A stretch of DNA of 36,966 bases from Oscillospiraceae bacterium (GTDB lineage Bacteria; Bacillota; Clostridia; Oscillospirales; Oscillospiraceae). A program made the translations under genes and the position numbers. The notes under the pieces are model-generated. The model searched no databases and was not told the origin of the DNA. It saw nothing but the letters and a program-made list of their open reading frames with translations. How positions within the stretch are numbered: position 1 is the first letter of the stretch; every line of letters begins with the position of its first letter. Positions 8,137-16,391 of the stretch are shown here, one piece after another. The stretch lies in the NCBI GenBank assembly GCA_020860205.1, contig JAJBUU010000051.1, positions 1 to 36,966 on the forward strand. Reading direction: 5' to 3'.

Positions 8137-8481
8137 TTACGCCATGCTGTCCTCCAGCCGTTTCCCGGCCAGAATGTGGAAATGCAGGTGCGGCACGGTC
8201 TGTCCTGCGTCCGCGCCGCAGTTGCTGACAACGCGGTAGCCGCCGGCGGCAAAGCCCTCCTGCGCCGCGATTTTGGGGATGGCGAGCAGACAGGCTGTCG
8301 CGGATGCGGCGTTCTCCTCCGTCAGCGCGTTGACAGATGTGATGTGCGTCTTTGGGATCACGAGGATATGCACCGGCGCCTGCGGGTTCAAATCCCGGAA
8401 CGCCAGTACCGTTTCGTCCTCATAGACCTTTGTGGATGGAATGTCCCCTGCGGCGATGCCGCAGAACAGGCAGTCGTTCAT
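8137..8481 (-). CDS. hinT: HIT family nucleotide-binding hydrolase (HinT-like)
   Basis: The 114-residue protein shows the HIT signature VPHLHFHIL with the catalytic HxHxH near residues 97-101, and the N-terminal CLFCGIAAGDIPS typical of HinT/protein kinase C-interacting homologues. These proteins are purine nucleoside phosphoramidases; HinT hydrolyses aminoacyl-AMP adducts made by aminoacyl-tRNA synthetases, which fits its place 15 bases after alaS. GGAGG lies 8 bases before the ATG. It probably shares the alaS T-box transcript. Confidence 0.93.
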   Translation of the reverse strand: MNDCLFCGIAAGDIPSTKVYEDETVLAFRDLNPQAPVHILVIPKTHITSVNALTEENAASATACLLAIPKIAAQEGFAAGGYRVVSNCGADAGQTVPHLHFHILAGKRLEDSMA

Positions 8482-8496
8482 CTGTGTTACCTCCGT

Positions 8497-11157
8497 TTAT
8501 TTCTGCTGTTCGAGCTTTTCTTTTACAAAATCGTCTACGATTGCAAGCGCGTTATCGGCTTTCATCACGTCGCCGCCGCCGCCCATCGCGGAATCGGGCC
8601 GCCCGCCGCCCTTGCCGCCGCAGACAGCGGTGACAGACTTGATGATGTCCCCGGCGCGGATGCCCTTTTTCACCGCCTCGGCGCCGCAGGATGCGAGGAA
8701 GGAGAGCTTGCCGTCGTTGACGGTCGCCAGCACCACAACGGCGTTTCCGGCCTTGTCGCGCATCGTATCGCCCATTTGACGCAGCTTTTCCGGCGCAGCG
8801 GCGGGAACCATTGCGGTGACGACCAGCAGCCCGCCGACATTGTGTGCCCCGTAGAGGAAGCGGTCGGTTTCGCCCGCGATCTCCCGCGCCCTGAACTGCT
8901 CCAGCGTGCGGCGCAGCTCCCGCATCGTTTCCATGTGCTGTTCCAACCGGGCGATCAGCTCTTCCGGGCGGGTCTTCAGCTCCGCTGCCGCAGTCATCAG
9001 CGTGCGACGCGCCTCGTGCATCCCCTCCAGCGTGGCAAGACCGGTTGTTGCCTCGATGCGGCGCACGCCGGAGGCCACGGAGAACTCGTTTGTGATTTGG
9101 AATACGCCGACCTTCGCGGTGTTGTCCAGATGTGTGCCGCCGCAAAATTCCACGGAGAAGCCGTCGCCCATGTCCACCACGCGGACGATGTCGCCGTATT
9201 TTTCTCCGAACAGCGCGATGGCGCCGCGCTGCTTCGCCTCCTCGATGGGAAGCTCCTCCGTGCACACCGGGTAGCCCGACAAAATCGCACGGTTGACCAT
9301 TTCGCTGACGCGATCCAGCTCCTCCTGCGTTACGGCGGAGAAGTGGGTGAAGTCAAAGCGCAGGCGGTCTGCCTCCACCAGCGAACCGGCCTGATGGACG
9401 TGCTCGCCCAGCACGGCGCGCAGCGCAGCGTCCAGCAGATGGGTCGCGGAGTGGGCGCGCATGATGGCCTGCCGCCGCTCCGTGTCGATGGCGGCGGTCA
9501 CGGTATCGCCCAGGTGCAGCGCTCCGCCCGATAATGTGCCGTAATGCATATATTTGCCGCCACGGTTTTTCTGTACGTCTGTCACGACAAAGCGTGCGGC
9601 TCCAACACGGATCTCGCCGTGGTCAGCGACCTGTCCGCCCATCTCGGCATAAAACGGCGTCTTGTCCAGCACGACGATGGCCTCCACGCCGGGCATCAGC
9701 GTTTCCGCGTGCGCGCCTTCCACCACCAGCGCCACGATTTTTGCATCGTCCACCGCGGCGTGGTCATAGCCCACAAACACGGAGGACGGCACTTCGCTGC
9801 CGAAGTCCACGTCTGCCCAGCCGAGATCGCCCAGCGCTTCGCGCGCCTTGCGCGCGCGCTCCCGCTGTTCCTCCATCAGCTTTGCAAAGGCTTCTTCGTC
9901 CAGCCCAAGCCCCTCGTCCCGCGCCATATCTGCGGTCATATCCACGGGGAAACCGTAAGTGTCGTATAGCTTGAACGCATCCGCGCCGGAAAATGCCGTG
10001 CGTCCCTCTGCCTTGCAGCGCGCGAGCATCTCCGCAAAGATATGCATTCCGCCATCCAGCGTGCGGGCAAAGTTTTCCTCTTCCGTGCGGATGACGCGCG
10101 TGATGTAGTCCTTCTTTTCGCGCAGATCGGTGTATTCGCCCTCATTTACCGCCACAACGGTTTCCACGATTTCATGCAGGAACGGTTCGTTCACGCCCAG
10201 CAGCTTGCCATGGCGCGCGGCGCGGCGCAGCAGACGGCGCAGGACATAGCCGCGTCCCTCGTTGCTGGGCAGCACGCCGTCGCAAATCATGAAGGTAGCC
10301 GAGCGGATATGGTCGGTGATGACGCGCAGGGACACGTCCTTTTCGTGGCTCTGCCCGTAGCGCGCGCCGGTCAGGGCGCTGACGTGATTCGTGATCTGCA
10401 TCACGGTATCCACGTCAAAGAGCGAATCCACGTTTTGGCTGACGACTGCAAGGCGCTCCAGCCCCATGCCGGTGTCGATGTTTTTTTGCTTCAGCTCGGT
10501 ATAGTTATCGTGGCCGTCGTTGTCAAACTGGGTAAAGACGTTGTTCCAGACCTCAATATAGCGGTCGCAATCGCAGCCGACGGTGCAGCCCGGCTTGCCG
10601 CAGCCGTACTCCGGACCACGGTCATAATAGATTTCCGAGCAGGGACCGCAGGGGCCTGCGCCGTGCTCCCAGAAGTTATCTTCCTTCCCAAAGCGGAAAA
10701 TACGCTCCGGCGGAATGCCGATGTCCTCATTCCAAATCTTCCATGCCTCGTCGTCGTCCTGATAAACGGAAGGGTAGAGCCGCTCCGGTTCCAGACCCGC
10801 CCACTCCGGGCTGGTGAGAAATTCCCAGGACCACGCGATGGCGTCCTTCTTGAAATAGTCGCCAAAGGAGAAGTTGCCGAGCATTTCAAAATAAGTGCCG
10901 TGGCGCGCGGTGTGACCCACGTTGTCGATGTCGCCGGTGCGGATGCACTTCTGGCAGGTGCAGACGCGGCGGCGCGGCGGTTCCTCCTCACCCTTGAACC
11001 ACGGCTTCATCGGGGTCATGCCGGCGTTAATCAGCAGAACGGACTTGTCGTTCTGCGGAATCAGGGAAAAGCTGGGCAGGCGCAGATGACCTTTGCTCTC
11101 AAAAAATCGCAGGAAACGCTCCCGCAGTTCGTTGACGCTGTAAGATGGATGGGACAT
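8497..11157 (-). CDS. alaS: Alanine--tRNA ligase
   Basis: The 886-residue protein is a full-length class II AlaRS. The catalytic and tRNA-recognition domains occupy about 1-460 (INAGMTPMKPWFKGEEEPPR; GRGYVLRRLLRRAARHGKLLG). The editing domain has the metal ligands HSATH near 570 and the SVEFCGGTHLDNTAKVG cluster. The C-Ala domain ends with the glycine-rich GGKGGGRPDSAMGGGG. It charges tRNA-Ala and clears Ser/Gly mischarging. The ATG at 11157 is preceded by GGAGG. It is transcribed from a T-box-controlled promoter with hinT and rsmE downstream. Confidence 0.97.
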   Translation of the reverse strand: MSHPSYSVNELRERFLRFFESKGHLRLPSFSLIPQNDKSVLLINAGMTPMKPWFKGEEEPPRRRVCTCQKCIRTGDIDNVGHTARHGTYFEMLGNFSFGDYFKKDAIAWSWEFLTSPEWAGLEPERLYPSVYQDDDEAWKIWNEDIGIPPERIFRFGKEDNFWEHGAGPCGPCSEIYYDRGPEYGCGKPGCTVGCDCDRYIEVWNNVFTQFDNDGHDNYTELKQKNIDTGMGLERLAVVSQNVDSLFDVDTVMQITNHVSALTGARYGQSHEKDVSLRVITDHIRSATFMICDGVLPSNEGRGYVLRRLLRRAARHGKLLGVNEPFLHEIVETVVAVNEGEYTDLREKKDYITRVIRTEEENFARTLDGGMHIFAEMLARCKAEGRTAFSGADAFKLYDTYGFPVDMTADMARDEGLGLDEEAFAKLMEEQRERARKAREALGDLGWADVDFGSEVPSSVFVGYDHAAVDDAKIVALVVEGAHAETLMPGVEAIVVLDKTPFYAEMGGQVADHGEIRVGAARFVVTDVQKNRGGKYMHYGTLSGGALHLGDTVTAAIDTERRQAIMRAHSATHLLDAALRAVLGEHVHQAGSLVEADRLRFDFTHFSAVTQEELDRVSEMVNRAILSGYPVCTEELPIEEAKQRGAIALFGEKYGDIVRVVDMGDGFSVEFCGGTHLDNTAKVGVFQITNEFSVASGVRRIEATTGLATLEGMHEARRTLMTAAAELKTRPEELIARLEQHMETMRELRRTLEQFRAREIAGETDRFLYGAHNVGGLLVVTAMVPAAAPEKLRQMGDTMRDKAGNAVVVLATVNDGKLSFLASCGAEAVKKGIRAGDIIKSVTAVCGGKGGGRPDSAMGGGGDVMKADNALAIVDDFVKEKLEQQK

Positions 11158-11209
11158 ATTGTTTTTTCCTCCGTTGCTGTTCTTTCTTTGTTATTATTTG
11201 CTTTGCGGA

Positions 11210-11460
11210 AAAACGAAAAACTCCGCCCCTGCCAACAGCAGGGGCGGAGGAAAATTTCATGCTCCGCGGTACCACCCTGATTTTCCGCCCGGCAAGCCGG
11301 ACGGCTCCAAGAGACCCGATAACGCGGGTCAGGCGGGACACTCCTCGCGCCCCGGCTCGGAAACGGCAGACCCGTCTGCCGCCGGGAGCTTTTCACCATC
11401 CGCTCCCTCTCTGCAAGGCCGCACTTACGGGACTCTTTTCGTCATCGCCGATATTGAACG
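11210..11460 (-). promoter_or_regulatory. T-box leader controlling alaS-hinT-rsmE
   Basis: On the minus strand the T-box core reads AGGGTGGTACCGCGG (about 11278-11264). It is followed by a perfect 12-bp terminator stem, CTCCGCCCCTGC (11221-11232 with 11238-11249), and a U-rich tail (complement of the A run 11210-11220). Upstream elements include AGAGAGGGAGC and GATGGTGAAAAGCTCC, typical of Stem I with its distal loop. The sensed tRNA should be tRNA-Ala from the gene downstream; the specifier codon was not placed with certainty. Confidence 0.92.
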
Positions 11461-11465
11461 ATTTT

Positions 11466-11493
11466 ATTATAGCGCAAACCCCCGGTTTGTCAA
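11466..11493 (-). promoter_or_regulatory. Promoter of the alaS operon
   Basis: On the minus strand consensus TTGACA (11493-11488) and consensus TATAAT (11471-11466) are 16 bases apart, immediately upstream of the T-box leader. Confidence 0.85.
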
Positions 11494-11670
11494 TCTTTTT
11501 TTGTCCCTTCGACGGGGGCAGCAGCATTCACGTCTCATTTTCGGGCGCGCGGGAGGAGCCTGTTTGACCGCAGGAGTTGAAGCTCCTGCCCGGTTCCGCC
11601 GCTGCAAATAAAAATCCACGGCTGCAGCCAGATCAACAAAAATCACGGCTGCTTCTCTGTCCTCTGCGCA

Positions 11671-11704
11671 AGCAGACCGGAGCGGACGCTCCGGTCTGCT
11701 TTTT
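11671..11704 (+). terminator. Strong terminator-like hairpin, U tract only on the plus strand
   Basis: A perfect 13-bp stem (AGCAGACCGGAGC, 11671-11683 with 11688-11700) and 4-nt loop are followed by TTTTT on the plus strand. On the minus strand, where the adjacent gene 11719-12444 ends, no U run follows. Either the hairpin insulates the two minus-strand operons with little help from a U tract, or it ends an unannotated plus transcript from 11500-11670. The rest of the gap holds a GCAGGAG/CTCCTGC hairpin (11570-11589) and two direct copies of a sequence ending ACGGCTGC. Confidence 0.6.
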
Positions 11705-11718
11705 GCGGTATTCGGATG

Positions 11719-12444
11719 TCAGCCCAGCGTGAGTACAGCGGAAGCGGTGATTTCGTCTAACTCGGTGCCGCTGTATTCGCCGCGGTAGTCCCATGTGGCG
11801 CTGACGGACACCGTGTCGCCGCTGACGGACACCGCCGGAAATTCCACAAGCAGACTTTCCGTCTGTGCGTCCCCGGCCACATTCATCTCCGGAGTGTCCG
11901 CGCTGTAACGGACGTCGTCCACGGTCAGCACAAGGCCGCCGGAGAGTCTGCTTGACTGGAAGCCATAAGAAACGGCATAGTAGCTGACGCTGAGCGTCCA
12001 GCCGCCGGACGCATCCGGCTCCGCGACCCAGTCAACGCGCAGATTCAGCCCCGTGCCCGTGTCGGAGCGGAAGCTGCCGCTTTGCCGCGTGCGTGTGTCC
12101 TCCGGGTCCGCGGACTCCTGCTCCTCCGCCGCGTCGTCTTCGATGGGGGCGCGCGTTTCAAACACGGGCGCTTCTGTTGGCGTGGGGGACGGCGTTGGAG
12201 TTGGCGAAGCGGTAGGAGGCGGTGTGGGGGATGGATCCTCAACAGGACGCCCTGTTTCTGTAAAAGTGGGGGCTGCGTCCTCTGCTCCCTGCGTTGCGGA
12301 GACATCCTCCGCCGTTCCTGTGGCGGGCGTATCCGCCGCGTCCGGCAGCGTATCCTTCCCGCCGAAAAACAGACGAACGCTGAGGATCGCCACCAGCACA
12401 ACTACAATCAGCAGCAGTGCGACATAAATTCCGGATCGTTTCAC
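11719..12444 (-). CDS. Membrane-anchored protein of unknown function with Pro/Thr-rich linker
   Basis: The 241-residue product has an N-terminal transmembrane segment (about 7-28, YVALLLIVVVLVAILSVRLF). A low-complexity acidic and Pro/Thr/Ser-rich linker follows (about 30-130, with SPTPTPSPTPTEAP), then a compact C-terminal domain of about 110 residues rich in beta-type alternation (GLNLRVDWV, GLVLTVDDVRY, ATWDYRGEYSGTELDEI). I do not recognise a family. The layout suggests a domain held outside the membrane on a flexible stalk. Start is GTG at 12444 with AAAGGAG 9 bases upstream. It follows nupQ by 21 bases in the nucleoside transporter operon, so a link to that importer is possible but unproven. 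Confidence 0.8.
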   Translation of the reverse strand: MKRSGIYVALLLIVVVLVAILSVRLFFGGKDTLPDAADTPATGTAEDVSATQGAEDAAPTFTETGRPVEDPSPTPPPTASPTPTPSPTPTEAPVFETRAPIEDDAAEEQESADPEDTRTRQSGSFRSDTGTGLNLRVDWVAEPDASGGWTLSVSYYAVSYGFQSSRLSGGLVLTVDDVRYSADTPEMNVAGDAQTESLLVEFPAVSVSGDTVSVSATWDYRGEYSGTELDEITASAVLTLG

Positions 12445-12465
12445 GGCTTCAGGCTCCTTTCTGCG

Positions 12466-13455
12466 TCACCGTTCCTCCCGGAAGTACGCCAGTCCCAGGC
12501 TCTCCGGCGGCTGGTTCTCCTTCTGGTTGCGGGCGGAAACGATGATGAGGACGATGATGGTGACAATATAAGGCAGCATTTTATAAAGCTCCTTGATGGC
12601 AAGGTTTGTTCCGGTGGGGATGTAGAGATAGAGGATATAAAGTCCGCCAAAGAGGATGGAGGCCAGCACGCCGACGTTCGGCCGCCAGATGGTGAAAATC
12701 ACCAGCGCGATCGCAAGCCAGCCACGGTCGCCAAAGGCGTTGTTCGACCAGACCCCACTGGCGTAGTCCATGACATAATACAGCCCGCCAAGTCCGGCAA
12801 TCATGCTGCCAACACAGGTCGCGCCGTATTTATAGCGCGTAGTGCTGATACCGGCGGCGTCCGCCGTCGCCGGACTTTCGCCCACGGCGCGCAGATGCAG
12901 TCCCGTGCGGGTACGGCGCAGCAGGAAGGACGCGGCCAGCGCCAGCACAACGGCCAGATAGGCCATGAACCCATAAGAGAGGAAAATCGTGCCGAACCAG
13001 CCGAGATCGGATGCAAAGGGCAGACTTTTGCTGAAATAGGCGCTGGTGGCGGAGAGCGCGATGGACGGAACCTCGCTGCCCGTCAGCCTGATGAGCGAGC
13101 CGCCGAAAAAGTTGCCGAAACCGACGCCGAAGGTCGCCATCGCAAGTCCGGTTACGTTCTGATTCGCGCGCAGGGAAACGGTCAGAAAGCAGTAAATCAG
13201 TCCCATGAGCAGCGAGCCGAGCAGACAGCAGAGCAGCGGGATCGCAATGGCCGGGAACGCATGGAGCGCTCCGTCTGCGGACTGCTCATAAAAGAACGCG
13301 CCGATCACGCCGCTGATCGCGCCGACATACATCACGCCGGGAATACCAAGATTCAGGTTGCCGGACTTTTCTGTCAGCGTTTCGCCGGTCGCGCCAAAGA
13401 GCAGCGGAATGCCCTGCACCACGGCGCGCGGTATGAACGATACAAAATCAAACAT
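12466..13455 (-). CDS. nupQ: Nucleoside ABC transporter permease (NupQ-like)
   Basis: The 329-residue protein is a multi-spanning BPD_transp_2 family permease. It begins MFDFVSFIPRAVVQGIPLLFGATGE and carries the typical TEKSGNLNLGIPGVMYVGAISG segment (about 28-49) and the EAA-like loop GLHLRAVGESPATADAAGI near 186-204. This family forms the membrane channel of purine nucleoside importers of the BMP type. GGAGG lies 6 bases before the ATG. It overlaps the 3' end of nupP by 8 bases, so translation is probably coupled. Confidence 0.92.
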   Translation of the reverse strand: MFDFVSFIPRAVVQGIPLLFGATGETLTEKSGNLNLGIPGVMYVGAISGVIGAFFYEQSADGALHAFPAIAIPLLCCLLGSLLMGLIYCFLTVSLRANQNVTGLAMATFGVGFGNFFGGSLIRLTGSEVPSIALSATSAYFSKSLPFASDLGWFGTIFLSYGFMAYLAVVLALAASFLLRRTRTGLHLRAVGESPATADAAGISTTRYKYGATCVGSMIAGLGGLYYVMDYASGVWSNNAFGDRGWLAIALVIFTIWRPNVGVLASILFGGLYILYLYIPTGTNLAIKELYKMLPYIVTIIVLIIVSARNQKENQPPESLGLAYFREER

Positions 13456-14557
13456 TGTCGTCCTCCTTCTTTCCGCTCCGGCGGAACTGAACCTGATATG
13501 TGATGAAAAATTCGCTGCCGATGATGAAAAAGAGGATAACGCCGGTCAGAATATCGCCAAAGGACTGGTTCAGACCAAAATTTGTGGAGATTTCGCTTGC
13601 GCCGCGATCCAGAAAGACCAGCAGGAAGCTCGCAAAAATCATGCCGATGGGGTTGAACTTGGCCAGCCACGAAACCATGACCGCAGTGAAGCCGCGTCCG
13701 TCTGCAATGGTGGTGGTGATGGTATGATCGGTGCCGCCAACCAGCAGCAGCCCCGCCACGCCGCAGACCGCGCCGGAGAGCAGCAGCGTGCGCAGTATGA
13801 CGCGGCTGACCTTGATGCCGACATAGCGCGCGGTGTGTTCGCTTTCCCCCACAACGGAAAGCTCGTAGCCCTGCTTGGTGTAGTTCAGATAGACATACAT
13901 TCCGATGGTCAGCAGCGCGACGATGAGGATATTCAGCAGGTATTTGTAGCTCCCGATCTGCGGCAGCCAGCCGGCCTCTGTCGCCTGATTGATAATGCCG
14001 ACCTTTCCCGCGCCCTTTGGCACCTCCCAAACGATGACGAAAAACGCGACGAGCTGCGTGGCGACATAGTTCATCATCAGGGTAAAGAGCGTTTCATTCG
14101 TGTTCCATTTTGCCTTGAAAATCGCGGGAATCAGCGCCCATAGTGCGCCTGCGGCGATGCTGGCTGCGGCCATGCAGACGATCAGCAGCGCGTTCGGCAG
14201 CGTGTCGCCAAGACAAATCATGCAGGCGGCGCAGGCCAGACCGCCCGCGAGAACCTGTCCCTCCGCGCCGATGTTCCAGAAGCGCATCTTGAACGCGGGC
14301 GTTACGGCAAGGGAGATGCAGAGCAGGATGGCAATGTCCTGTCCGAGGATCCAGATTTTGCGCGTGGTGCCGAACGCGCCGTTCCACATGGTGGCGTAGA
14401 CCTGAAGCGGGTTGTAGTCCGTCATTTGCGTGGTGATAATGGCGCACACCAGCAGCGCCAGCACGATCGCCACGCCGCGGATCAGCCATGCGAGCTGCCA
14501 CGGCAGCGCCTTGCGCCGGGAAATATGGAACAGCGGTATATTGCCCTGTTTAAGCAT
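13448..14557 (-). CDS. nupP: Nucleoside ABC transporter permease (NupP-like)
   Basis: A BPD_transp_2 permease of about 369 residues, the second channel subunit of the importer. It has about eight hydrophobic helices, the FKMRFWNIGAEGQVLAGGLA segment characteristic of this family (about 90-110), and the cytoplasmic loop YELSVVGESEHTARYVGIKV. I chose the ATG at 14557 because AGGTG lies 6 bases upstream; an in-frame GTG at 14566 is the alternative. Both overlap the end of nupO (stop at 14550), fitting translational coupling. Confidence 0.91.
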   Translation of the reverse strand: MLKQGNIPLFHISRRKALPWQLAWLIRGVAIVLALLVCAIITTQMTDYNPLQVYATMWNGAFGTTRKIWILGQDIAILLCISLAVTPAFKMRFWNIGAEGQVLAGGLACAACMICLGDTLPNALLIVCMAAASIAAGALWALIPAIFKAKWNTNETLFTLMMNYVATQLVAFFVIVWEVPKGAGKVGIINQATEAGWLPQIGSYKYLLNILIVALLTIGMYVYLNYTKQGYELSVVGESEHTARYVGIKVSRVILRTLLLSGAVCGVAGLLLVGGTDHTITTTIADGRGFTAVMVSWLAKFNPIGMIFASFLLVFLDRGASEISTNFGLNQSFGDILTGVILFFIIGSEFFITYQVQFRRSGKKEDDNV

Positions 14558-16064
14558 CCGTATCACCTGCCAATCGTGTCATCATCATGCCAACCTGGCG
14601 TTTGTCGGTTTTCCTGCCGTCCACAATGCCGCTGACCTTTCCGCCGCAGAGCACCAGAATCCGGTCACACAGCTCCAGCAGAACATCCAGATCCTCTCCA
14701 ACGTAAATCACGGCAACGCCGCGCTCCTTTTGCCGGTTGAGCAGCTCATAAATGGTGTAGGAAGCGTTGATGTCCAGCCCACGGACGGCGTAAGCTGTCA
14801 GCAGGACGGTCGGGTCGGAGGAAATTTCGCGTCCGACCAGCACCTTCTGTACGTTCCCGCCGGACAGACGGCGCACCGGTGTGTTCACGCCCGGCGTGTT
14901 CACGCTCAGCTCACTGACGACGGCTTCCGCCAGACGCCGGGGCGTGCGGCGGTCTACGAAGGGGGAGCGTCCCCGCCGATAGGAACGCAGCATCATGTTG
15001 TCTGTCAAATCCATGCTGCCGACCAGTCCCATGCCCAGCCGATCCTCCGGGACGAAAGAAAGGGACACGCCCTTTGCGGCGATGCTCAGCGGGTCGCGCC
15101 CAACCAGCTCGTCCCGCGTGCCGCCGTCCTCCACATAACAGATGCTGCCGTGTTCCACGGTTTGCAGTCCGGCGATGGCCTCCAGAAGCTCCTTTTGCCC
15201 GCAGCCGGAGATGCCCGCAACGCCCAGTATTTCCCCCGCGTTTGCGGTGAAGGAAACGCCGTCCAGCTTCAAAACACCGTCCACGCTGCACACGGTCAGG
15301 TCCCGGACCTCGACGCGCGGCTTTGGATCAATCGGCTCTGTGCGCTCGATATTCAGCGTTACGCTGTGGCCGATCATCATGCTTGTCATTTCTGCCGCGT
15401 TGGTCTGCGCGGTTATCATATCCCCGACAAACTGTCCGTGCCGCAGCACCGCCACGCGGTCAGATAGATCCTCCACCTCATGCATCTTGTGAGTGATGAT
15501 GACGATGGCCTTGCCCGCGTCGCGCATATTGCGCAGCACAGCGAACAGTTTGTCTGTTTCCTGTGGGGTCAGAACGGCAGTCGGCTCGTCCAGAATCAGA
15601 ATATCCGCGCCGCGATAGAGCACCTTGACGATCTCAACCGTCTGCTTTTGGGAAACGGACATATTGTAGATTTTTTGTGCCGGGTCCACCTCAAAGCCGT
15701 AAGCGTCGCAAATATCGCACACCTTTTTCGATACGGCGGCCATATCCAGCCGTCCCGGTTCGTTCAGACCAAGCACGATATTTTCCACTGCGGTGAATAC
15801 GTCCACCAGCTTGAAGTGCTGGTGGATCATGCCGATACCGAGCGAGAGCGCGTCCTTTGGGGAGCGGATGACGACCTCTTTTCCGTCCACAAAAATCTGC
15901 CCCTCGTCGGGGAAATAGATACCCGAAAGCATATTCATCAGCGTGGTCTTGCCGCTGCCGTTCTCTCCCAGCAGCGCCAAAATCTCCCCGCGATAAATAT
16001 CCAGCCAGACATGGTCGTTGGCCAGCACCGTGCCAAACGACTTGCTGATATTCCGAAGCTGCAC
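14550..16064 (-). CDS. nupO: Nucleoside ABC transporter ATP-binding protein (NupO-like, two fused NBDs)
   Basis: The protein of about 504 residues has two tandem ATP-binding cassettes, as in RbsA/NupO. NBD1 has Walker A GENGSGKTTLMN, signature-like MSVSQKQTVEIVKVL and Walker B ILILDEPTAVLTPQE. NBD2 has a degenerate Walker A (VAGISGCGQKELLEAIAG), a good signature LSGGNVQKVLVGREIS and an altered Walker B (VLLTAYAVRGLD). One weak cassette is normal for this family. The GTG at 16064 has GGAGG 5 bases upstream, better than an ATG at 16124 that lacks a ribosome site. It lies downstream of bmpA after a 327-base gap. Confidence 0.92.
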   Translation of the reverse strand: MQLRNISKSFGTVLANDHVWLDIYRGEILALLGENGSGKTTLMNMLSGIYFPDEGQIFVDGKEVVIRSPKDALSLGIGMIHQHFKLVDVFTAVENIVLGLNEPGRLDMAAVSKKVCDICDAYGFEVDPAQKIYNMSVSQKQTVEIVKVLYRGADILILDEPTAVLTPQETDKLFAVLRNMRDAGKAIVIITHKMHEVEDLSDRVAVLRHGQFVGDMITAQTNAAEMTSMMIGHSVTLNIERTEPIDPKPRVEVRDLTVCSVDGVLKLDGVSFTANAGEILGVAGISGCGQKELLEAIAGLQTVEHGSICYVEDGGTRDELVGRDPLSIAAKGVSLSFVPEDRLGMGLVGSMDLTDNMMLRSYRRGRSPFVDRRTPRRLAEAVVSELSVNTPGVNTPVRRLSGGNVQKVLVGREISSDPTVLLTAYAVRGLDINASYTIYELLNRQKERGVAVIYVGEDLDVLLELCDRILVLCGGKVSGIVDGRKTDKRQVGMMMTRLAGDTDA

Positions 16065-16391
16065 CGCAGCCTCCACCGAATTACCCAAGCTCCCTCGCCC
16101 CTTTTCAGAAAAGATAAAGACCATAAAGGCGGCGCCGCGTCATCCGGTAAGCACGGATCGCGCGGAAATTTTTCGCCGCAGGTTCGCTGCAAAAAGTCGG
16201 AACCCCACAGGGGAGGCTCCGCGCTTTTTGCGCCCTGCTCTGCCGGAAAGTTTCCGTGCGACGCCGCAGCCCTCCTCGTACGGTGCTGCCGAAAGAAAAA
16301 ACTGCGCAAAGCGGTGCGGCGTGCGTGCGCCGCGCCGCCTTGTGCAGCATACGGGATCAATGCAGGATCATAAAATCAGGATGGCGCGGCA
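16065..16391 (-). other. Intergenic region between bmpA and nupO with a possible attenuating hairpin
   Basis: No gene is supported here. On the minus strand a C/G-rich hairpin (about 16220-16199, with CCCC/GGGG in the stem) is followed by GACUUUUU (16195-16191), a weak terminator candidate. Partial termination would give more binding protein than transporter, a common arrangement. Further hairpin potential lies near 16300-16350. Confidence 0.4.

Noticed and set aside
7732-9534. A 600-residue plus-strand open frame opposite rsmE, hinT and alaS.
   Set aside because: It spans three clear minus-strand genes in antisense and has low-complexity composition typical of a shadow frame.
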